Below, piece by piece: positions 54,781 through 64,000 of a stretch of 64,000 nucleotides of DNA. The notes under the pieces are model-generated. The model saw nothing but the letters and a program-made list of their open reading frames with translations, was not told the DNA's origin and did no database searches. Source of the DNA: Lepidonotus clava. Taxonomy: Eukaryota > Annelida > Polychaeta > Phyllodocida > Polynoidae. The stretch spans positions 10,064,114 to 10,128,113 of the forward strand of contig OW387149.1 of assembly GCA_936440205.1 (NCBI GenBank), given 5' to 3'. The first letter of the stretch is position 1; each line of letters begins with the position of its first letter. The translations under genes were made by a program, and so were the position numbers.

Positions 54781-55234
54781 TTCCCATGGTGCTTCACTGG
54801 GATCCGTGAACTGGCAATAAGGGCATTAGTCCTTTCATGACCTACTTACCACTTACATATTAGAGGCCCATATTAGTTTAAACACCTATCGGACTTGGAT
54901 GTAACTAGAGTCTATGAGGGCATGGGTTTGGAGGTTTAAATGTGTGATGTCAAGAATGTTTAGTGAGACTCTGAATTTGTATGATAGTATTACATACATT
55001 TTGCCAGTGTGAAAAATGTATATCATTACTTTTATTGTTTTAGAAAATTATGTATAGAATAATCGCTTCAATGATTCGTTTTGGAAGAGGTATGAAGCGC
55101 AGGAGAAATTTGGTTAGATCTAATTATGCCTTATAGGTCTATTTCATGTGTGTTAGTGCACACATTTTTTGTTCAATGTAAACATATCCATAGGTGCATA
55201 CATAAGTATGTATACATTATAGATCTATATGTAA

Positions 55235-55313
55235 GGTTGCTTTCAGGATTTGAACCCACAATCTTGAGGTTTGGAGATGAGGTTGCTAATCTCTAAACAA
55301 TGGGGTCATAACC
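55235..55313 (-). mobile_element. tRNA-like SINE or tRNA relic, minus strand
   Basis: On the minus strand a 79-base stretch starts GGTTATGACCCC and ends GAAAGCAACC, with GGTTCAAATCC as a perfect B box and TTTAGAGATTAGCAACC in the A-box place. The outer four bases pair, but the rest of the acceptor and T stems do not. So it is a SINE head or a decayed tRNA. Confidence 0.5.
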
Positions 55314-55486
55314 AATTTGCTGGTTCCCACAAGTTCTATAAAAAGTGGTTTAACAAAATAGCAACCCCCAAATGGACAGACTTGTAACAGCCTATTTCAC
55401 TGGTTCTTGGTATGACCTGAATGAAGTTTGGCGTGTAGACTGCTACATGAAAGGACAACACTTTTTATGTACACACACACGCATAT

Positions 55487-55540
55487 ATATATAAATATAT
55501 ATATATATATTTAATATATATATATATATAATATATATGC
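55487..55540. repeat. AT microsatellite
   Basis: Alternating AT with a few breaks, followed by CACATTCACATTCACATTCA. Confidence 0.8.
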
Positions 55541-55706
55541 ATGATAATTACATTCACATTCACATTCACACGCACACATGTATACACATAATCTACTTTA
55601 TTTGTAGCCGGATATCCCCAAATCCATCTGATAGGAGGCACTGTTGCAAAGGTGTGTGGATATATTTATCCAACACTATGATAGTGTCTTATTCAATAAT
55701 ATAACG

Positions 55707-55927
55707 CAGGCCCGTACTCAGAGTCTATTGTGGGGGTTGGTGGCGAGAATTCCCTAAATGGAACCTTTGCTCATAATATCAATAATCTAAACCTAAAAAG
55801 GGGGGTGGCGAGGTTCCCCGAGTGGAACTTTTCAATATTTTCATACTATTTTTAGGTGTTTTTACATTAAATTTAAGAAGGAATGGTGGAACTTTTTAAG
55901 AAATTGTAGCTGTGGGGTACGGGCCTG
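55707..55927. mobile_element. CAG-ended (hAT-like) MITE W
   Basis: The ends CAGGCCCGTACTCAGAG and GGGGTACGGGCCTG are inverted. The interior has two diverged GGTGGCGAG(A/G)(A/T)TCCC(T/C) blocks in direct order. Confidence 0.75.
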
Positions 55928-57858
55928 CAACGGCAAATGAATGTGGATTTCAGAAATCTTGAAAGGAAATTGCTCCTGAAGGGAGTAAGTACATTGCATT
56001 TAGTCAAGCCGTCATTAAATAGCACTGGTTTCCTCCTATAGCATACACCCACGGCTGGTACCCAGCCTGCCCCCTATGCCCCACGCCTACACGTGGGTAA
56101 CCAGCTCCACGTGTGGCCAGAATGCAAAGAACTAAGACTGAGAAGAAATGATGGGATGTAGAGTGTAGACTTAAAGGTAAACACTAGTATCGACTAAAGC
56201 TTTTTTCATTTCTCAAATTCTTAAAATCTTAACAAAATTTGACTCAGTTATTATGAATTCAAAATGTATACAAAATATGTTACTGTTAATTTCCTAAACA
56301 AGAAAAAGTAATTTTTGGCAGTTTTTAGGTTTGGTATTTTCAAGAATAAGGTTTAATTCTTGATGGTGACCGTATGTTTTCTTTATGTTAAAAATGTCCT
56401 CATATTTAGAGCTTTTAAACTATAAATTATACATATTGATTTCAAGATGGGCAAAAATCTCATTTTCCCCATTGAAGCCGAAGATAAACAGCTAACTTTA
56501 CCAAATTTTATGAAAATATCTGAGATAATGGACATGGTTACATACATTTTTCAAAATTCCATTGTTGTCCCTATTGATCCACCTAACATCTCTATGAGTT
56601 TGGGATTTGTATTATGGGAGATGAGTTCCTGAGAATCAGGTGAAATTTGATAAGCGTGTCATAATGCCTGATTCCCAATGAATTGATGTTATTTCAAGAT
56701 AACATAATTGAAAAGGAATCCCTAGGCTTAGGTGCAGTTACCTTAATTAATTGACGGATAAATGTATAAATGAAACTATAATCATAATTCGCCTGATTAG
56801 CCTAATCACTGAAATTAGTCATGAAAAACGTGGCCCTGTGTTTCTGTGTTGAATCTTAAGGTCTAGGAATAATGAGTATATAAAAAAACAAATTCTAGGA
56901 GAGTACACGTGATGCTGTACACTGTAATAAATATGTTTGGGGAAGAAGGAGTACATATCATGCGGGCTGTATAGTTTATGGCATGTCACAGCACAGTTAT
57001 GCCATCCATACTCTACCCCTACTCACCCTTTCGGGACCCTAGACCCTTACACTTAAGCTTGACACTGACATATGGCTATTTCTGAAAATCAACATGCGAC
57101 ATGGGGGTTTGTGACATAAAATAAACCATATGACATGGACCGTTTTTTTAAAATTCCACATGAGAGATGAGAGGTTCTTAGATCACACGTGCATGCATGC
57201 ATGTATGCATGTACATGAAAAGTTAAGTCATAAGGGACATAACCATTTCTTGAATTCAACATGCGACATGGGGACCCCCCAACCCCCATGAAGGGCCCGT
57301 CTATCTTTACCCCTCTTACATCACGTGCTGACAAATTTAGAATGGGGAAAGTCAGCAGCAAGAGAACAAAGAAACCTATATGACTGTATGCATTACTAAA
57401 AACTAACTACGCATTATCATTCCCAGTGTTTATAGGCCTATCTTGAACAGAATAACATTTCTTTTGTGTTGTACCTATTTGTGCAGAATTTACGTTTCAA
57501 TTCACAATATCAACTAGAAAACATCAAAGTCCATGTAAATTAGGTATGGACGTTAGAGTGACGGTTATAATAATGTGAATATAAAAGGGGACTATCTAAT
57601 AATCTATTTGAATATTCCTATGGTTGTTATTTATATTTTTTTAAAAAAGTGTTGTTTTCTGTCCCGTTCCTTTTTTTCAATATCAATCTTGAATGCAATG
57701 CACTGCGAAAACTTAAATGTGCAATTGAGAAAAAGTTGTATGAAAAGAGGATTACGAAAGTGTAACTCCGAAGTTGGTATACAAATGTAGTACTCAATAA
57801 CACCGAGATTACTCATTATATTCATTACTCCATACCATCATTAGATGTATCACATTAT
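55928..57858. other. No gene recognised
   Basis: AT-rich sequence. It includes the 57085-57275 relative of the 53.1 kb tandem repeat and the alternating GCATGCATGCATGTATGCATG at about 57191. No exon is supported. Confidence 0.4.
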
Positions 57859-58217
57859 CCAGCCAGCCAGGTATGATGTAACAGAAACGTTTTGCAACCA
57901 TTCTTTTTTAGTCAGTTTGTTACTTACTAAGATGGCACGTTACAATTACGTTATTGACGGTGAGGTTGAAACCTCACCAAATTAAAACATTATGATAACA
58001 TTATTTTTTGGTGAGATTATGATGAAACCAAATCAGAATGTTATAAAGACATTCTGTTTAGGTTGAAGAACATAACAAGAATGTTATAATAACGTCGCAG
58101 TGCAAAGTCACTGCAGTATGTTGCAGCGACATAATTAGGAGTCATCAAAATAACGTAACAAGAACCAACACAGAACGTTGCTGCAACGTTATTATAACAT
58201 CACACCTCTGGCTGGGT
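57859..58217 (-). mobile_element. MITE family E copy (E3), inverted
   Basis: It starts CCAGCCAGCCAGGTATGATG and ends CCTCTGGCTGGG. The interior is the inverse of E1 (GTAACAGAAACGTT, AACGTTATTATAACATC). Confidence 0.7.
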
Positions 58218-58448
58218 AGGGAAGAACTTACTTGTACAAGATTGAATTAAATAAAAAAAAAATGCATGTCATATTCAGGTAGTTGTTACTTTCTGTCTAG
58301 GTCGAACATAGGGCGAACATCGGTGGGATTTATATACTAGCACCCAATAAATTCACCCCATCTTTTTTTCCACATCATAAATAATAGATAAAGAAGTCTG
58401 GGGAGGTGGCGTGATAGCCCTATAACAACCCCTCCCAGGTGGCTACAC

Positions 58449-58676
58449 TTAATCCCCATTCCCACTGAGCAACTTTTACACAGTTGGGCAACAGATAGGT
58501 GCTAAAATTGGCCGATTCTACCCCTAGAATCGGCCGATTTTAGCACCGATTCAGATCAAACATGCACATTTCAATATGCTATACCAACAGGTGATCATAA
58601 GAATCGGCTGATTTTAGTGTCGATCCATTGCTCAACGTTAACTGTGTGAAAGTTGCTTAGTGGGTATGGGGCTTTA
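58449..58676. mobile_element. MITE family D copy (D8), complete
   Basis: The ends are TTAATCCCCATTCCCACTGA and GCTTAGTGGGTATGGGGCTTTA. It contains an inner palindrome, AAAATTGGCCGATTCTA and TAGAATCGGCCGATTTT. Confidence 0.85.
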
Positions 58677-58689
58677 GACATAGCAGGTG

Positions 58690-59934
58690 AGATTTATGTA
58701 TGAGCTGAGTGAGTCTTAAACTGCACGTTCTGATGGAGGGTAACAGGGGGTGGAGGAGTTACTGGGTAGATAAGAGAATGGGGTTGAGTTTTGGGAGGTG
58801 AGTCATTCTAGGTGTACAATGATTTTATTATTTCAAGTTATCTGTCACGTTAAAGGAGCCAAAACCTATGTAATTGATACAATTTTAAAAACTGAGATAA
58901 GTATATAGAAATATGTTAGATGAGTCTAGCTAGTTAAAGTCAGCAGTAAAACATTAGCCGTGAAATATAGCTCAAACCAAAGTACAATTCAATAAGAGAT
59001 GGTCATATCAATATAATTTCCATTTGTTTGTAAACAAACCCCATTTTTGCAGATCCACATTAATTGAGTTTAGCAAGGAAAACATGTTTTCAATTATTTT
59101 CCACCATATTTTATTGTTTAGTTTTTAACATGGACCAGAAATAGGTTCAAAGGATGGATTCCCATGATTTCCACTGGAATGAGCTTTTTATAATCTTCAT
59201 AGTATGTAGATCATAATAGGCGAGTTAACCTAAAAAGTGAAAGATTACAATGAAATATTATCACAATTGCTTCGTGTAGCTCATGTATTTCCAAAACGAC
59301 AATAGTGTCTCAGTGTGGCACTCCCAGGCTCACCATCATGTGCACTGCAGAACTGTTCTCACTTAGTGTCAGGTTGAAACCCTAGGTGGCGCCACGGCAC
59401 CTGATTCACATGGTATTTGACCATAATAGCTATAGACTTGGATTATAGGATTATGGACCTTTGAAATCGAGATTGAAACGTTGCAGGTCTTGGTATAATC
59501 ATGGACCTTTGAAATCGAGATTGAAATGGTACAAGTCTTGGCATAATCATGTCATATTCATTTAGGTTTATCTGACAATACAGTAAAAAAAGAATATAGA
59601 ATAAATAGGCCTACCTGTATAATATACTACTCATCCTATTGTATTAGGGGCATGGGACCTTTCTTGAACATGATTGTTTTCACAATCAGGGAATGATTAA
59701 AATACGCAACCGACAAATGCCAGGTAAATGAGACAAATTTTGAATGATGGAGTACAATCACAAATCATTCTTTTTTATATTAGGTCAAATTTAAACGTAT
59801 TTGATTGTGGGCTAGGTGGTTGTTTGATACATTAGGATGTTCTAATTGCTTGACTGCGATTCCAGAAACTCTCAGAACTCCCTGTGCACAGCCTTAATTT
59901 TTAACCGTTTTCGATTCTGAAATCTGTTTGACTA
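58690..59934. other. No gene recognised; one 48-bp tandem duplication
   Basis: 59454-59549 holds two copies of a 48-bp unit starting TGGACCTTTGAAATCGAGAT, differing at a few bases. The rest is AT-rich without supported exons. Confidence 0.5.
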
Positions 59935-60171
59935 GAGGCCATAATTATTCCAATACTTGGTGGGTGACCACTACTGGTGATCTCTTTGGCCACCGCAAGC
60001 AATTTGGGTTTCAGAAAAGAACATGTTGGTTTCTGCCAGTGCAAGAAATCAATAGAAAACCTACATAAATCCACTTGCGGTGGGCCACCGCAAGTCCCAC
60101 CGCAAGTAGTTTCTATATTCCATAATGCATGCCCACTGTGAGCAAAACGGCTCAAAGTGGAATATGGCCTA
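59935..60171. mobile_element. MITE family B copy (B5)
   Basis: The left end is GAGGCCATAATTATTCCAAT and the right end AAAGTGGAATATGGCCTAT. The body has CACCGCAAGCAATTTGGG and GGTTTCTGCCAGTGCAAG. Confidence 0.7.
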
Positions 60172-60895
60172 TACTCTTGACAAAACGTTAGCCTTACACA
60201 CATTTAATCTATTATTAATTAATTCCATGATATATGCAATATATCCAATAATGGTACGGTCTTCAGTATATCAGTAGATCTATATGGGAAATGTATGAGA
60301 AGATCGGTTGGCGTTTTGTAGCATCGTGGACCATCCAAAATGCACGTGTCCTGTGTGGGTGGGTGGAGGGGATGTAGGCCTATAACTGACAAAATAAACA
60401 GATATGGACCAGTGTGAACTGCCCAACGAATCTGATCGTCAACACACACCCAACACACACGCGCCACACTAACAGATCCCCCACATTAAGTAAACAAAAT
60501 GAAAAATACAAAAATACAAACAAACACCTCGCCTCATTCACAAATATACACATACGCTGTTTACAGTAACTAACATGGCTCATTGGTTATTAACACTGTT
60601 TGTGCTGCAGAAAGGTTATATTAGCATAGGGCCTATTGGCGTTTGAACCAACGGAAGAAATGGTGTGTACTAGAATCAACAAGAAAGGATTTGAAAAAAG
60701 AAGCCTAAGAGTGGTTGATGGTATTCTATATTAATATATTTAATAATAAAAAAAAGAAGAATTTTTTTTAATTCATTTATCTAAACAGACAAAAAATGAG
60801 TTTTACATAAAACTTGTCTTACTTTTCTGCACTTTTCATTGACAAAGTGAGAAGCGATACTGGACTTAATTTGTGTATTTGTGTTGATATAGGCA
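60172..60895. other. No gene recognised
   Basis: No repeat family shared with the rest of the window and no splice-bounded frame is seen. Confidence 0.4.
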
Positions 60896-61045
60896 ATGGT
60901 GGATTTAGAAGGAGGCACATGCCTAGCCCCCTCCCTTTTGGGGCCAAATTTAGCTTTTTCAATTTAAAATTCTGGAAAATAGGGGACGCCCCCCCCTTAC
61001 CATTAGCATGTCCCCACCTTTGCGAAACGTTGTATCAACCAATAA
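60896..61045. mobile_element. CAG-ended (hAT-like) MITE remnant V6
   Basis: AATGGTGGATTTAGAAGGAGG, CCCCTCCCTTTTGGGG, TTTAAAATTCTGGAAAATAGG and CCCCACCTTTGCGAAACG follow V2 in order. Both ends are worn. Confidence 0.45.
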
Positions 61046-63001
61046 TGTATATTACATTATAACCTAGAGAACATGAGAGGAACAATTATAATGATCGAGG
61101 GACATCGCGAATTATTCTTGATAGTCGAGGGCATTGCAAAGCAATAATTATACGAACCATTCACAATTTTGGTGGTATTATTACAAAAGGAAACTATATA
61201 GATAATGTTAATTATACATAAAATTTATGTATACCATTGTTTGAATTCACACCTTGTTGAAACATTATATATGCATTCAGATTGAATCAGATTAGACGAT
61301 GACTGAGTTTCCTTATATGAGACAGTTTCTTACTGTAGAATGAAGTTGTCTTTTTATGTGCAACAATATAACTGTTTTCAATTACCACGCCAGTAAACTT
61401 ATTTACACACCTTCTAAACCAAGCGGCCCACAGAGGTCCTGACCCCTCATTCCCGAAGTACCTGACTCAGACGAGAGTTGAGACGAGACTTAGATGGGGG
61501 CGCCCCCTCGTTTCTGCTCCAGGAACTGGTGTTACCATGGTAACGGCCCTGTCAGGTGCGCCCCCCCCCCCCCCACCCTGGAGGAGGCTGGGTCAGGTGG
61601 GGCGGGGGGGGGGGGGGGCGTAGGGTGGAGGAGGGGGCGTAGGGTTGATGGAGGAAGGAGGAGTTTACTCCTCTTTGTGTGTTTGGGTATTAGTGCAAAA
61701 CTTATCATTCCCCATAATATTACTGTGACCGGTGACTGTTTTTTTAAGTTCTTTATTAAAGTGGCGCACTTCGGCACTGGCGGTTTTCTAGTGAGTCCAC
61801 TAAGACATCTTTTCAAAATGATACTATAAGATAAAAAAAAGTAACAATATAACGTATCATACAACAAATTCAGACAGCTTTAATATATTATAAAGAGAAT
61901 AGTGTGCTATGAATATCAGGTATAATCGGTCAAATATTTGTTCCTACCAGATTTAACATTAATTTATGTATTTGGCAATGGAATCACAATACACATAAGT
62001 AAATAAAGTCAAATAGACAGTGAGGTGTAAATCGCATGTACAAAAGAAAATATCAATTTGTTAATCGGGCTAGTACTGACTTTTAGAGTTCAGAGTTTAG
62101 GGCTGTTGCGTGAGGCACTGCCGGGCGCAATTGGGCAGCGGCTCCTGCCTATCCTTTAGCATTTGCTGTTGTATTTTATCCTTATTAACTTCAATAAAAA
62201 TAGAAATTTAACTAATATTTTAGGATACATTAGAGATTAAGTACTAAGCTTTCGACTCATGCCAGTATTGTCATTTACTTTGAGCAATTTATATATTATT
62301 GCTAGAGTCTGAAACAGAAATCACAACATTGCCAATACAGGACAAGAAACAAATTAAGAGCATTAAGTTAAATAAAGTATTTTAATGGGTAATTTGGACG
62401 CACTGATTCTGGGGCTGAGGTTGTAACTGTAGCAAAGGCAAAATCAAAAAAGAAGCAAAGGGGCTATCACTGCAAACAACTCTAAAAGGGGGGAGGGTGT
62501 TAATAAATGCCCTGTGGGAACTGCAGTGGTTCCCTTTTGCAGTCGGAAGAAAGCTCTAGATTATTGTCAATGTTCAAATTCATTCATTGAAATGATTGGG
62601 ATCCAAACACACCGTAATTGCAGTAAAAATAAGGTGCTGTCCCTTAAATGTTTGAATTATTGGGCTCTTAACGCACATATTGGAAGCACACACAGCTGTT
62701 ATTTCAGAGGGAAATAAAACGGCAGGCTGTAAACTCACATACGGGGGAGGCACACAGAATTATCATGGTAATGGGGCTGTAGTTTTGTGGTAGGTTACTA
62801 TTGCTGAAGAGTCAGTGCAAACCCCTCCCCCAACCTCCAATGCGTCCTGAGCCCGGTCCTGAGATGTGTTAGGGTGCAGCTGTTTAGGGTGGGGGGTGGG
62901 GTGGGGGACAGATAGGAATGTGGTCACTACCTGCCACTCCTCTTCTCATAATATGGGAATATAATATAGCATTATATAGATTCATTAGGCTGATTCTTTT
63001 T
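61046..63001. other. No gene established; GC-rich block near 61.5 kb
   Basis: 61490-61650 is GC-rich with long poly-C and poly-G runs and a palindromic X-box, GTTACCATGGTAACG (61531-61545). No exon is supported in the rest. Confidence 0.35.
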
Positions 63002-63162
63002 GGGGCCCTTTAATAAGTACATACGCACATTTTCAAATACGTCTGACCCACCATCCCTCTGGGGCTATGGTATGCATTAGATGTATACAGGAACTACACA
63101 CATTTAAAAAAATATCAGCCCCTCTTCCCCCTTGATGCGTACGTACTTAATGAAAGACCCCT
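63002..63162. mobile_element. MITE family N copy
   Basis: GGGGCCCTTTAATAAGTACA and GTACGTACTTAATGAAAGACCCC are inverted ends. C-rich blocks lie inside. Confidence 0.7.
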
Positions 63163-64000
63163 TTGGTATTCTGTTTACACTCCATTTTACCATTAAGGAG
63201 GGGGTATAATCTATAGGAAAATCTTGCAAGTCCCAAACGCCAATTGGTGTTCAATATCATAACAATATCATGTTGACATTCAAACGTAATTTTCACAGAT
63301 TATTATAACGGTTTGAAGTAAGACTGTACAAAGTGTGGTTGCAGCCAAGTATTCAGGGCCCGATCCAAGGTGGTTCAGGGGGTCCTGACTCCCCACTTTT
63401 GGCGGAGATGTACATTTCATAAAGAGAAAACAGTCTCATATATACGAATGCGCAACATTTCAATACTTAGCCCATACATGACACCCCCTTTTTGAAATCC
63501 TGTAGTCTATCCACCGTATCTACCCTAGAAAATGAGAGCTCTCAAACAGTACCCCTTCCTACCCAGCAACCCCGTCAGTTACTAGTCTTGAAGTGTTGCA
63601 GAAGGTGTAATGGGTTTATTGTAAGCCTTGTAGAGGCCCTCTAGCGGGCTCTCTGTAAACGAGCTGTGACGTAGTGGTAGGTGTGGAGTGAGGTAAGCCT
63701 CCCCACATAACACAACACACACACGTGGGGAGGTAGCCACCTGAACCCAGGTTACAAGTTGGTTACATGGACCAAAATACCCTCACAAAGAAGAAAGCAA
63801 CACACAACAAAATGTGAATATGAATAGACTAATATGACAGAAGAAAAGAGAATAATTGATAGTGAAACTCTACAAGAGGAACGCAATATGCAAACAACAC
63901 ATGGATATGGCACATGGTTATGAACTTTTAGAATGATGAATGTATAGGTCAGACCCTATGTGCGTACTTTTTTTCACTCCAATCTTACATGTAGGCCCCT
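63163..64000. other. No gene recognised
   Basis: A CAG-ended MITE scrap is possible (GGCCCGATCCAAGGTGGTTC at about 63358). No exon is supported. Confidence 0.35.

Noticed and set aside
55235-55313. Working tRNA gene
   Set aside because: The B box is perfect, but the acceptor and T stems pair poorly and the anticodon arm is unclear. It is kept as a SINE or relic.
56447-56632. Short plus-strand frame of 61 residues
   Set aside because: No domain, no splice context and AT-rich composition; likely chance.
63657-63780. A-box-like TGACGTAGTGG with a nearby B-box-like word
   Set aside because: The B-box-like sequence is on the opposite strand and on the wrong side, so they cannot form one pol III promoter.

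Overview
This window is animal nuclear DNA. It is AT-rich, with sparse genes, spliced exons, tRNA-derived SINEs, a LINE reverse-transcriptase scrap and a very high density of short terminal-inverted-repeat elements (MITEs). The two clear proteins, a LicD/fukutin-type transferase and a Gal3ST-type sulfotransferase, belong to families that are expanded in marine invertebrates such as echinoderms, hemichordates, amphioxus and molluscs. I cannot fix the phylum from sequence alone.

Host genes. A complete two-exon LicD-like gene lies on the minus strand at 4781-2083. A short first exon joins in phase to a long second exon, giving a 301-residue type II membrane protein. A galactose-3-O-sulfotransferase-like gene lies on the minus strand at 24834-23503, with an intact single coding exon of 443 residues behind a 5' UTR splice acceptor. 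A decayed copy of it, split by a MITE, sits at 31438-31945. Both intact genes are predicted Golgi glycan-modifying enzymes; nothing shows that they work together. Weaker exon candidates are at 29296-29406 (-), 46909-47083 (+), around 47860-47989 (+) and 50784-50802 (+).

Repeats. Almost everything else is repeat. I group the MITEs by end sequence under private letters. A: ends CTCCCTACCACGGATAGC, about 350 bp. B: GGCCATATTCCAC. C: a relative of B with CCTGTATTCCACATNCCGA-type ends. D: GCCCCATACCCACTAGGCGA. E: CCCAGCCA ends with an ACGTTATTATAAC core. F: TATAGACCTTGTGCAGACG. G: TTAAAGGAAACCTTGCAC. H: GGGGTGGCGACCAAA with TCACGAAT bodies. I: GTGGCCCGTCGCATAAC. J: GTTGCACAATGG. K: GACCCATGGG core. 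N: GGGGCCTTCCATTAAGTAC. V/W: CAG-ended, hAT-like. Two further TTAA-bounded elements are at 34164-35066 and 36300-36650. Families B, C and D and several singletons share an end pattern starting TTAAAG(G/C)C and often lie end to end, sharing one TTAA (13.1-14.3, 17.5-18.7 and 26.5-27.3 kb). Nesting gives a relative order of insertion at many places.

Tandem repeats include a 36-bp array filling much of the LicD intron, a 30-bp array at 47.25-47.85 kb, a 12-bp array at 49.1-49.8 kb and a 23-bp array at 29.77-29.87 kb. Two fossil LTR-retrotransposon pieces lie near 12.0 kb (-) and 29.7-30.7 kb (+); both are fragmentary. Promoter-like clusters stand out at 48.8-49.0 kb (RFX X-box motifs), 54.6-54.8 kb (ETS, NRF1, X-box and YY1 motifs), 41.08-41.13 kb (three CRE palindromes) and 50.7-50.8 kb (ETS and CRE motifs before a short ATG exon).
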